IMG/VR virus record: IMGVR_UViG_3300025083_000028
Location: 1-58,899 of that record
Strand: one strand, 5' to 3'
DNA from: a virus
Length of the DNA: 58,899 nucleotides
Below the pieces are notes generated by a model. It was not told the DNA's origin. It searched no databases and saw only the letters and a program-made list of their open reading frames with translations. Shown one piece after another: positions 53,658-58,669 of the stretch. The position numbers were made by a program, and so were the translations under genes. Every line of letters begins with the position of its first letter. Within the stretch, counting starts at the first letter, position 1.

Positions 53658-54111
53658 TATTATTTTTATCTTTCCAATTAGTATAACCCATATTGGGTTC
53701 TGAATACTTTTTAATTAACTTGTGACCCCCACCAACGAATACATTTTTGTTTTCGTAATTGTCCCAACAACTTATCCACACATCAGGTTTACCAGTCCAT
53801 ATTATCCATGTGTAATGGTGATCAATAGATTCTACACTAGGGTATAAGTATTGACTACGGTAATGAAAGTCTTTTACTAAATGTGATGCGATTCTTGAAC
53901 CATCGCCAAAATTACTAAATCCTTGGTCTTCTTGCATATGTGTTATCCAGTTGGATAATTCTACGCCGTGCCATTGTGGATAACCATCGTGGTGTAAGTA
54001 CATATTTACATAGCTATCGTCTTTTACTTTTTCAGGATTAACCGCAAAGCCTTGTTCAAATTGTTTAGCTACTGATCGGTTAATTACCATTGTTACGCTT
54101 CTTGTGCTCAT
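53647..54111 (-). CDS. Conserved phage protein, STRSVT-HHDGYP family (154 aa)
   Basis: Begins MSTRSVTMVINR and contains YVNMYLHHDGYPQWHGVELS, a pattern (S-T-R-S ... Y-x-H-x-D-G-Y-P) seen in many unrelated phages and of unknown function. A Trp/Tyr/His-rich middle follows (HHYTWIIWTGKPDVWISCWD). The H-x-D-G-Y-P loop may bind metal or nucleotide. Overlaps the upstream gene by 32 bases. Confidence 0.65.
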   Translation of the reverse strand: MSTRSVTMVINRSVAKQFEQGFAVNPEKVKDDSYVNMYLHHDGYPQWHGVELSNWITHMQEDQGFSNFGDGSRIASHLVKDFHYRSQYLYPSVESIDHHYTWIIWTGKPDVWISCWDNYENKNVFVGGGHKLIKKYSEPNMGYTNWKDKNNNDE

Positions 54112-54307
54112 CTAATATTAATTTTAAAATGTATTCGTATAATTCTTTTTCACGCTTTCTAGACTTTAATACAGAGTTGTGTAAACTCATAGGTATAAAT
54201 CTAGTTGCGGTACCGTCATCAATATCTTTTTGATAATCGTGTATTTCCCACTCTAACGCATTTATTTTAGCGTAGATTTTATCGTGTGCTCGCTCGTTTA
54301 ACGTCAT
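54080..54307 (-). CDS. Small helical protein (75 aa)
   Basis: Charged helical sequence: MTLNERAHDKIYAKINALEW, and SRKREKELYEYILKLILDEH at the C-terminus, a probable coiled coil. Start overlaps the upstream stop by one base. No family recognised. Confidence 0.55.
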   Translation of the reverse strand: MTLNERAHDKIYAKINALEWEIHDYQKDIDDGTATRFIPMSLHNSVLKSRKREKELYEYILKLILDEHKKRNNGN

Positions 54308-54531
54308 TACTTTTTGATAATGTTATCGCCGTATAGCACTGAGTCAAGTGATCTGTCGTAGAAGTCTGCCCAAGTTTGCAGTTGTCTAACGTCGTCAATA
54401 GTTAATTGATACCACGCCGTGTGGCTCATCAATCTGTACTTTAAGTGTTTTGCGGTTTCGTATTGTTTCGCATTTGCATTTAGATTTTTTCGTAGTTCAG
54501 GAAATAACCTGTGGTAAAGTGATTTGCTCAT
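54307..54531 (-). CDS. Small helical protein (74 aa)
   Basis: MSKSLYHRLFPELRKNLNAN, then YRLMSHTAWYQLTIDDVRQL. First gene downstream of promoter motif 1, 25 bases after its TATA end, so it heads the long minus-strand operon towards 41 kb. Helical, no recognised family. Confidence 0.6.
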   Translation of the reverse strand: MSKSLYHRLFPELRKNLNANAKQYETAKHLKYRLMSHTAWYQLTIDDVRQLQTWADFYDRSLDSVLYGDNIIKK

Positions 54532-54556
54532 AATTTAATTTTATTTAGTTTACGTT

Positions 54557-54590
54557 TATATTATCCAATTGTATTCGTATTTAGTTTGTA
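54557..54590 (-). promoter_or_regulatory. Phage promoter motif, copy 1
   Basis: On the minus strand: TACAAACTAAATACGAA, seven variable bases, GGATAATATA. Perfect match to the eight-copy consensus. It lies between the 51-aa membrane protein gene and the gene starting at 54531, which begins 25 bases downstream. Confidence 0.75.
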
Positions 54591-54591
54591 A

Positions 54592-54747
54592 TTAAACCAT
54601 CTCCTCAATTATACCAATTAACTCACTGATTATCAGTACAATACATGCCACTACAATATTGAAGGGTAGTAGTGCATACCCGCCAATTCTTACTACACTC
54701 TTCAGAATTGACACATAAAAATGTTTCTTTGCGTTCGGATATTTCAT
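54592..54747 (-). CDS. Small membrane protein (51 aa)
   Basis: ATG at 54747; MKYPNAKKHFYVSILKSVVR, then IGGYALLPFNIVVACIVLII and a final SELIGIIEEMV. One or two hydrophobic stretches. The K-S-V-x-R-I-x-G-Y-x-L-L then S-E-x-I-G-I-x-E-E-(L/M)-V pattern is shared by small proteins of many phages. It begins 3 bases downstream of the tRNA and ends 1 base before promoter motif 1. Function unknown. Confidence 0.7.
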   Translation of the reverse strand: MKYPNAKKHFYVSILKSVVRIGGYALLPFNIVVACIVLIISELIGIIEEMV

Positions 54748-54750
54748 TAG

Positions 54751-54822
<72 letters not shown>

Positions 54823-54829
54823 TTAAGAT

Positions 54830-54895
54830 AACAGTAAGCACAATGCACTTCCGTAATGCCTCTCATGTCAACAAGGCACACATGTACTTACTGTT
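54830..54895 (-). ncRNA. Structured RNA element A between tRNA and tRNA-like element
   Basis: AACAGTAAGTACA pairs with TGTGCTTACTGTT (13 bp, one G-U) and encloses a second hairpin TGCCT/AGGCA with a 12-base loop, then the single-stranded run TTACGGAAGTGCAT. Same ACGGAAGTG-T/C-AT string occurs in element B. It lies 7 bases from the tRNA and 3 from the tRNA-like element. Possibly a stable RNA or a processing spacer. Confidence 0.5.
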
Positions 54896-54898
54896 TAG

Positions 54899-54978
54899 GG
54901 AACATAGCGGGATTCGAACCCGCGTTACCGTATTCCTGCCTCCGGAAGCTTTTCTCCGGCCATACCAAATTATGTTCC
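54899..54978 (-). ncRNA. tRNA-like element without a normal anticodon arm
   Basis: GGAACATA pairs with TATGTTCC (8 bp), and a perfect T-arm GCGGG-TTCGAAT-CCCGC sits next to the 3' strand, exactly as in tRNA. But the 47 bases in between hold only one good hairpin (CCGGA ... TCCGG with loop GAAAAGCT); no 7-base loop with U33 closed by a 5-bp stem exists in any register I tried, and there is no D-stem. So it looks like tRNA at one end only. Could be a decayed tRNA, or a tRNA mimic. Confidence 0.6.
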
Positions 54979-54980
54979 TT

Positions 54981-55033
54981 GTGAGTTAGTGTGACAAATG
55001 GTCTCAGCTCTTAAATTGTCTCCTATTTCTCAC
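54981..55033 (-). ncRNA. Structured RNA element C
   Basis: GTGAG/CTCAC (5 bp) encloses GACAA/TTGTC (5 bp). Weak on its own, but it fits the row of folded elements between 54751 and 55116. No ORF of note here. Confidence 0.3.
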
Positions 55034-55055
55034 TTCGCCAGCTATTCACTTATGT

Positions 55056-55116
55056 GTGTGTAATACACTTCCGTACGTTCACATATGCCCGTCGACAGTC
55101 GACACCACATACACAC
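55056..55116 (-). ncRNA. Structured RNA element B
   Basis: GTGTGTA/TACACAC (7 bp) encloses a tight hairpin GTCGA-CTG-TCGAC and the run ACGGAAGTGTAT, which matches ACGGAAGTGCAT of element A. Same size class (61 vs 66 bases). Suggests two related RNAs on either side of the tRNA-like element. Confidence 0.42.
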
Positions 55117-55142
55117 CTAATTAAGCTACTCGTCTGACTTTG

Positions 55143-55334
55143 TTACTTTCTTCGCCACGATTTATGCACCGCAGCACTTACTTCTTGAGATACAATTTGC
55201 ACCTCGAGTACTTGTTTGTTTGCAATTATAGGTACGTAACTGTATTGTTGAGTTGTACTGCAATCAACACAGGTATTGTAACCTAGTTTGACTCTACCAA
55301 TTGGTATTATATTTTTACATTTACATTTTTTCAT
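55143..55334 (-). CDS. Small zinc-binding protein (63 aa)
   Basis: MKKCKCKNIIPIGRVKLGYN then TCVDCSTTQQYSYVPIIANK: C4-x-C6 ... C22-x-x-C25 make a zinc site resembling DksA/TraR-type knuckles (C-x-x-C-G-x-x-I ... G-R ... C-x-x-C). The C-terminal half is strand-helix with a basic end (HKSWRRK). Its ATG lies 5 bases after the end of promoter motif 2, so the mRNA would be nearly leaderless. Possibly a regulator; not proven. Confidence 0.68.
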   Translation of the reverse strand: MKKCKCKNIIPIGRVKLGYNTCVDCSTTQQYSYVPIIANKQVLEVQIVSQEVSAAVHKSWRRK

Positions 55335-55339
55335 ACAAA

Positions 55340-55373
55340 TATATTATCCAATTGAGTTCGTGTTTAGTTTGTA
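55340..55373 (-). promoter_or_regulatory. Phage promoter motif, copy 2
   Basis: Minus strand: TACAAACTAAACACGAA, seven variable bases, GGATAATATA. It overlaps the last codons of the upstream gene (ending at 55364, stop inside ACAAACTAA). The next ATG is at 55334, 5 bases after the motif. Confidence 0.78.
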
Positions 55374-55579
55374 TAATCTTCTGCAGGTACATATCCAGCG
55401 TGAAGTTTCTCGATAGTTAAGGTTTGTATAGCACCGTGCACCGTGTTGAATGCTTCGTCGTCTAATTTTTCAAACTCTTCAATTCCGTCCATTGCCCATG
55501 CAATAGAGTCATACAATGTTTCTATAATGTAAGCCACCTGCACGTCGGCAACTTCTTCCATAATTTTCATTTTACTCAT
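55364..55579 (-). CDS. Small acidic protein (71 aa)
   Basis: MSKMKIMEEVADVQVAYIIE, then FEKLDDEAFNTVHGAIQTLT. Helical and acidic, unrecognised. Its last codons and stop are part of promoter motif 2 (ends Y-T-N-stop from TACACAAAC... sequence). ORF overlaps the upstream start by 8 bases. Confidence 0.6.
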   Translation of the reverse strand: MSKMKIMEEVADVQVAYIIETLYDSIAWAMDGIEEFEKLDDEAFNTVHGAIQTLTIEKLHAGYVPAEDYTN

Positions 55580-55778
55580 AATTTTTAACTATTTTAAGGT
55601 TTAATTCGTCTGCAACATAGTTTATATGTTTTGTAGTGGTACGAGAAGATGACATTCCGTATACTCTCCATTTTAATTTATATAATTTGTCACCAACTAT
55701 TTCGGCAACGTGAGTATTATATGAATATACATCGTTACCTATTACTCTTAAATTTTGTTTATATCTCTTTAATTTCAT
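55572..55778 (-). CDS. Small conserved phage protein, NTHVA-KHINYVA family (68 aa)
   Basis: NDVYSYNTHVAEIVGDKLYK, then TTTKHINYVADELNLKIV. The S-Y-x-T-H-V-A ... T-T-x-K-H-(I/L)-N-Y-V-A-x-E-L pattern is shared by tiny proteins in many dsDNA phages. Function unknown. Start overlaps the upstream stop (TAATG). Confidence 0.72.
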   Translation of the reverse strand: MKLKRYKQNLRVIGNDVYSYNTHVAEIVGDKLYKLKWRVYGMSSSRTTTKHINYVADELNLKIVKNYE

Positions 55779-55933
55779 TATTTATAGTTTTTACATTTTC
55801 TAGAACTTATCCAATATTCACCATAAGGGTCACTTAGGTTGTACTCTTGCAATAGGAAGTTTGCTTCGGTTTTATCATTACATTCTTCTATTGTTTCGTT
55901 TTCACCATTGAATTTGTAGTTAATATATATCAT
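55778..55933 (-). CDS. Small phage protein (51 aa)
   Basis: ATG at 55933: MIYINYKFNGENETIEECND, then SDPYGEYWISSRKCKNYK, stop overlapping the next ATG. The E-T-I-E-E-C-N-D-K-T-E-A ... L-L-x-E-Y-N-x-S-D-P-x-G-x-Y-W-I-S-S-R pattern is one I have seen in small early phage proteins. Function unknown. Confidence 0.68.
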   Translation of the reverse strand: MIYINYKFNGENETIEECNDKTEANFLLQEYNLSDPYGEYWISSRKCKNYK

Positions 55934-56141
55934 TGTAATAAGGTTTTAGGTAGTTAGTATCGTAGTTAATTGATTTTGCTACGTTTTGTCTCCATTCCCA
56001 CTCTTTCTTGCGGTAATCATAGCTTTTACACCATTTTTTAACTGCAGTTACTTGTGGTATTTTACCGTATTTCGCTTCATAATCAAGACATTCTTGTAGT
56101 TTAGCGTCGATTTGGTCCTGAGGATAGTCTATAAATTTCAT
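55920..56141 (-). CDS. Small protein with Trp/Lys-rich C-terminus (73 aa)
   Basis: I use ATG 56141 (MKFIDYPQDQIDAKLQECLD), which overlaps the upstream stop slightly; an ATG at 56201 would overlap the membrane gene by 59 bases. The C-terminus is aromatic and basic (WCKSYDYRKKEWEWRQNVAK). Unrecognised. Confidence 0.55.
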   Translation of the reverse strand: MKFIDYPQDQIDAKLQECLDYEAKYGKIPQVTAVKKWCKSYDYRKKEWEWRQNVAKSINYDTNYLKPYYNDIY

Positions 56142-56142
56142 A

Positions 56143-56325
56143 TTATAGGGTATCAAATATTCCAAAGGTTGCATTTTCAATTGATGATGGATCGGTTGCA
56201 AGGTGGTATAGCAATTGGCCCATACCTAGTACCCACATTATAAATAATCCTGCAAGAACTATTTTTAATATTACATCGACCGCTTTGTAGTCACTCATTT
56301 TTGAAAAGAATATTGCTTTTATCAT
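56143..56325 (-). CDS. Small membrane protein (60 aa)
   Basis: One transmembrane helix (about residues 19-40: ILKIVLAGLFIMWVLGMGQL) with a short cytoplasmic start and an acidic/hydroxyl tail. First gene after promoter motif 3 (14 bases from its end). ATG at residue 10 (MSDYKAVDV) is an alternative start. Possibly acts on the host membrane early in infection; unproven. Confidence 0.6.
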   Translation of the reverse strand: MIKAIFFSKMSDYKAVDVILKIVLAGLFIMWVLGMGQLLYHLATDPSSIENATFGIFDTL

Positions 56326-56339
56326 AGTTATTAATTTAT

Positions 56340-56373
56340 TATATTATCCAACTTACTTCGTATTTAGTTTGTA
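56340..56373 (-). promoter_or_regulatory. Phage promoter motif, copy 3
   Basis: Minus strand: TACAAACTAAATACGAA, seven variable bases, GGATAATATA. The left half is also the last codons of the upstream gene (Y-K-L-N-T-K, then stop). Next ATG (56325) is 14 bases downstream. Confidence 0.78.
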
Positions 56374-56610
56374 ATGTCCATTTGGATCCACCGCGTAGTA
56401 ATTCCATCTACCTTTATAAGCATATGATTTACCTTTTAAGAACGTGGATTTTTGATTTACTTTGTAACGTCTGTTACCCATTCCACTGCACTCGCCGTAT
56501 ACTTTGGCCATCTCATAATGTTGATGAGCTCGTTGTTTTCTTTTTGCTTTGGTGTATGCCAACAATTCCTTCATTGACTTGCATACGTAGTAAGTTTTAT
56601 TTTCCTTCAT
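56353..56610 (-). CDS. Small basic protein (85 aa)
   Basis: Lys/Tyr-rich: YYVCKSMKELLAYTKAKRKQ, then GMGNRRYKVNQKSTFLKGKS. The final Y-K-L-N-T-K is encoded by promoter motif 3, so its C-terminus is dictated by the DNA element. Basic charge suggests nucleic-acid binding. It overlaps the upstream gene by 14 bases. Confidence 0.6.
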   Translation of the reverse strand: MKENKTYYVCKSMKELLAYTKAKRKQRAHQHYEMAKVYGECSGMGNRRYKVNQKSTFLKGKSYAYKGRWNYYAVDPNGHYKLNTK

Positions 56611-56716
56611 AATAATTTATCATTTTATTTACTTTGTTAAGTGAATCTATACTCACCCATTCGTTGATTTCGCTCACATAGACGCATCCGTCTATTACTT
56701 TTAATTGATTAGTCAT
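56597..56716 (-). CDS. Very small protein (39 aa)
   Basis: ATG 56716: MTNQLKVIDGCVYVSEINEW, then VSIDSLNKVNKMINYYEGK. Compact strand-helix pattern with a plausible start and stop inside the operon. Unrecognised. Confidence 0.45.
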   Translation of the reverse strand: MTNQLKVIDGCVYVSEINEWVSIDSLNKVNKMINYYEGK

Positions 56717-56727
56717 AGTATTAAATT

Positions 56728-56865
56728 TTAAATAGTTATTGTAGTGTTATAGTGTTCGTGGATTTCTTCAATTGCTTGTGTAAAATCTTCTTTTTCAATT
56801 GTACCATCGTTTAGTTTACTTATTTGGAAACCTATTTCTCGCATTAAATTTTCAAAGTTTTTCAT
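56728..56865 (-). CDS. Very small protein with minimal leader (45 aa)
   Basis: ATG 56865: MKNFENLMREIGFQISKLND, then EDFTQAIEEIHEHYNTTITI. The ATG lies 7 bases after the end of promoter motif 4, so transcription should start at or very near the start codon. Helical, acidic, unrecognised. Confidence 0.55.
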   Translation of the reverse strand: MKNFENLMREIGFQISKLNDGTIEKEDFTQAIEEIHEHYNTTITI

Positions 56866-56872
56866 ATTCAAT

Positions 56873-56906
56873 TATATTATCCGTTAGTGTTCGTATTTAG
56901 TTCGTG
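56873..56906 (-). promoter_or_regulatory. Phage promoter motif, copy 4
   Basis: Minus strand: CACGAACTAAATACGAA, seven variable bases, GGATAATATA (three changes from consensus in the left block's first bases). The whole right part sits inside the 3' end of the upstream gene, whose stop TAA is part of GGATAATATA. Confidence 0.72.
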
Positions 56907-57008
56907 AGTTTCAATTATACCTAGTACATCTACTCTAGTTAGTTTATCTTCCATTTGCATACCGATTGCCCAAGTAAGATCATTTCCGTATTTATCTGTA
57001 TATATCAT
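56877..57008 (-). CDS. Very small protein ending inside a promoter (43 aa)
   Basis: ATG 57008: MIYTDKYGNDLTWAIGMQME, then RVDVLGIIETHELNTNTNG. Its last residues and stop are encoded by promoter motif 4. Reads like a small strand-rich domain. Unrecognised. Confidence 0.5.
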   Translation of the reverse strand: MIYTDKYGNDLTWAIGMQMEDKLTRVDVLGIIETHELNTNTNG

Positions 57009-57020
57009 TTTATTCGTTTT

Positions 57021-57140
57021 TTAGTGAAATTCATTATAGATTGCTAAAACTTCTCTTTGTTCTTCTTTAGTTAGTTGAAAGACATTTTTGTTAGGGTAAA
57101 GGTTTTTAGCGATTCTAATTAGGGCAGATTGATTGTACAT
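57021..57140 (-). CDS. Very small helical protein (39 aa)
   Basis: ATG 57140: MYNQSALIRIAKNLYPNKNV, then FQLTKEEQREVLAIYNEFH. Good helix content; 6 bases downstream of the 57147-57377 gene. Unrecognised. Confidence 0.45.
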   Translation of the reverse strand: MYNQSALIRIAKNLYPNKNVFQLTKEEQREVLAIYNEFH

Positions 57141-57146
57141 AGTTAT

Positions 57147-57377
57147 TTATTTAATTTTATTTAGTTTATTTAGTAATTCACTTAGTAATTCAGTGTTAGT
57201 ATACTTTGATTTTTCGTCAAACCATTCTTGATTTACTATTTCATAAGTTAAAAAGTAATTGAAGATTTCATTTTCATTTTCTATATTTTCAATAGTTCCC
57301 CAATATTCTGGGTATTCATTTAGTAAAGTAATTTCTTTTTCAATTACATTTTTAATTAGTGGTAAAGTTCTTAACAT
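57147..57377 (-). CDS. Small acidic helical protein (76 aa)
   Basis: MLRTLPLIKNVIEKEITLLN, then SELLNKLNKIK at the end. Acidic middle (ENIENENEIFNYF). Starts 25 bases after promoter motif 5. Unrecognised. Confidence 0.5.
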   Translation of the reverse strand: MLRTLPLIKNVIEKEITLLNEYPEYWGTIENIENENEIFNYFLTYEIVNQEWFDEKSKYTNTELLSELLNKLNKIK

Positions 57378-57402
57378 AGTATTATTATTATTTGATTACA
57401 CT

Positions 57403-57436
57403 TATATTATCCAAATGACTTCGTATTTGCTTTGTA
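57403..57436 (-). promoter_or_regulatory. Phage promoter motif, copy 5
   Basis: Minus strand: TACAAAGCAAATACGAA, seven variable bases, GGATAATATA... with two changes in the left block. 25 bases upstream of the gene starting at 57377. Confidence 0.75.
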
Positions 57437-57439
57437 AAT

Positions 57440-57719
57440 AATTTCAAAAGTAGGTAAAATGTTTAATATGTAAAATGGTGTTGTAGGTATAACACTCTAT
57501 CTCTATATACCCAAAAGTGTGACATTAGGTATATAATGATTTAATAGTAGCTAGCTATTGTCGCTATTTACCGACTGTCGTTTTGTCGTGTTAGTAACTA
57601 AGTATGACAATTTGTCGCTTTTGAAAAGTTTGGCGCAATTTTTGCTATACAATGCTATACGCCACCGCGTAGATGCCACTGGTGTTGCGGTATCTACTTA
57701 CTCTACACGGTGATGTTTT
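57440..57719. other. Gene-free region with operator, iterons and stem-loop
   Basis: No ORF. Contains an imperfect inverted repeat TGACAATTTGTCG (57605-57617), then GGCGCAATTTTTGCTATAC (57632-57650), two TGCTATAC direct repeats 10 bases apart (57643, 57653), and a long fold in which CACCGCGTAGA (57663-57673) pairs with TCTACACGGTG (57703-57713) over an inner GTAGAT/ATCTAC stem. A small hairpin GTGTT/AACAC lies near 57479-57496. The same operator-iteron order recurs at 58339-58406. Confidence 0.65.
57643..57660 (+). repeat. Iteron pair TGCTATAC, cluster 1
   Basis: Two copies of TGCTATAC starting at 57643 and 57653, one helical turn apart, after GGCGCAATTTT. A second cluster of three lies at 58378-58406. 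Confidence 0.7.
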
Positions 57720-58025
57720 TTAAGATTCAAGTAAATCTATTCTTTCAATTACTTTGTTTCTTACATTAGTTGGCATATCAGTTGATTGAGACCAATACTT
57801 TCTTTTAATCCAACATGGCATTACTTTTAGTTTAGGTAACATTACTTTTAACACTTCGTCATGGTTATAAGTTATTTGTTGGTGTTTGTTATTAATAAAG
57901 GTTATTATTTGATTTCTACCAAACCAACTTTCTCTTACTACAAAGTTGTTTCTGTGAATAGGTGGGAAGATTTCAGTTAATTCTTCTTTACTTAATTTAC
58001 TTAGGTTTTCATTTAATTTACTCAT
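57720..58025 (-). CDS. Early-region protein of unknown function (101 aa)
   Basis: MSKLNENLSKLSKEELTEIF, then PPIHRNNFVVRESWFGRNQI and KYWSQSTDMPTNVRNKVIER. Basic, helix/strand mixture with Trp and Cys; could bind DNA near the adjacent repeats, which is only suggested by position. Starts 33 bases after promoter motif 6 and ends at the gene-free region. Confidence 0.55.
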   Translation of the reverse strand: MSKLNENLSKLSKEELTEIFPPIHRNNFVVRESWFGRNQIITFINNKHQQITYNHDEVLKVMLPKLKVMPCWIKRKYWSQSTDMPTNVRNKVIERIDLLES

Positions 58026-58058
58026 TTTATTTAATTTTAAAGGTTATACTTATTTTAT

Positions 58059-58092
58059 ATTATTATCCAGTTTACTTCGTGTTCAGTTTGTA
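58059..58092 (-). promoter_or_regulatory. Phage promoter motif, copy 6
   Basis: Minus strand: TACAAACTGAACACGAA, seven variable bases, GGATAATAAT. One change in the left block; the right block has an ATAAT-type variant. Upstream of the 101-aa gene. Confidence 0.72.
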
Positions 58093-58098
58093 AAAGTT

Positions 58099-58242
58099 TT
58101 ATTTATACTTTTGAATTAATTTATTTATTTCTTTTAAGTTTTTAAAGTGATAATGGTATATTACTTTATTATTATTTAATATTGTAAAGTCATACATTTT
58201 GAATTTTTTAGAGTAGGCTATTTGAAAGATATTTGGGTGCAT
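58099..58242 (-). CDS. Very small basic protein (47 aa)
   Basis: ATG 58242: MHPNIFQIAYSKKFKMYDFT, then HYHFKNLKEINKLIQKYK. Starts 22 bases after promoter motif 7 and ends just before motif 6. Basic and helical; unrecognised. The promoter placement is the main support. Confidence 0.48.
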   Translation of the reverse strand: MHPNIFQIAYSKKFKMYDFTILNNNKVIYHYHFKNLKEINKLIQKYK

Positions 58243-58264
58243 ATTATTTATTTTTAATTACACT

Positions 58265-58298
58265 TATATTATCCAATTTGCATCGTGTTCGCCTTGTA
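58265..58298 (-). promoter_or_regulatory. Phage promoter motif, copy 7
   Basis: Minus strand: TACAAGGCGAACACGAT, seven variable bases, GGATAATATA. Left block diverged (about five changes), right block perfect. Confidence 0.65.
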
Positions 58299-58308
58299 AA
58301 ACGGGAGA

Positions 58309-58351
58309 TGACAATATGACATATAAAAAATGAATGTATGACAATATGTCA
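58309..58351. promoter_or_regulatory. Operator-like inverted repeats
   Basis: TGACAATATGTCA at 58339-58351 is a perfect 13-base palindrome around one base; TGACAATATGACA at 58309-58321 matches except in the last half-site. A third, TGACAATTTGTCG, lies at 57605-57617. Spacing and symmetry suit a dimeric DNA-binding protein. Confidence 0.6.
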
Positions 58352-58377
58352 CAGGTAAAGATTCCGGCGCGGTTTTT

Positions 58378-58406
58378 GCTATACGCAATGCTATACATTG
58401 CTATAC
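58378..58406 (+). repeat. Iterons TGCTATAC, cluster 2
   Basis: Three copies starting at 58378, 58389 and 58399, spaced 11 and 10 bases, after GGCGCGGTTTT. Matches cluster 1 in order and distance from the operator. Confidence 0.72.
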
Positions 58407-58434
58407 AGCTTCGCTGTAGCTCCGCTGCTACACT

Positions 58435-58468
58435 AGTATTATCCAGTGCAGTCCGTGTTTACTACGTA
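58435..58468 (-). promoter_or_regulatory. Phage promoter motif, copy 8
   Basis: Minus strand: TACGTAGTAAACACGGA, seven variable bases, GGATAATACTA. The weakest copy. It points into the iteron/operator region rather than at a gene within 100 bases. Confidence 0.58.
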
Positions 58469-58669
58469 ACAAAAGGTAAAACTTTTCACTAAAATATCCT
58501 AAAAGGCGGGGGGGTGGGGTAAAATAAATGGCTTTACTATAAAGGTATATTGCTGTAATATGTATATATAACCCATTACTTCCCTATACGACATTAGCCT
58601 GTAAAGGTACATTAGTAGCTACCTAACGTCACGTTATTAATAATTAGGTATAATAAGTAATAATAAAGT

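Larger units (their letters stand above)
58299..58669. other. Gene-free control/origin-like region
   Basis: Holds two inverted repeats TGACAATATGACA (58309-58321, imperfect) and TGACAATATGTCA (58339-58351, perfect), three TGCTATAC iterons (58378, 58389, 58399), two hairpins in a row (TACAGC-TTC-GCTGTA and GTAGC-TCCGCT-GCTAC, about 58403-58431), promoter motif 8, a G-run (58505-58519), and on the plus strand a TATAAT box near 58649 ahead of the right-end gene. No convincing ORF. Confidence 0.65.

Noticed and set aside
58264-58398. 44-aa minus-strand ORF across the operators and motif 7
   Set aside because: It is made of the iteron, operator and promoter repeats, lacks codon bias, and its start lies inside an iteron.
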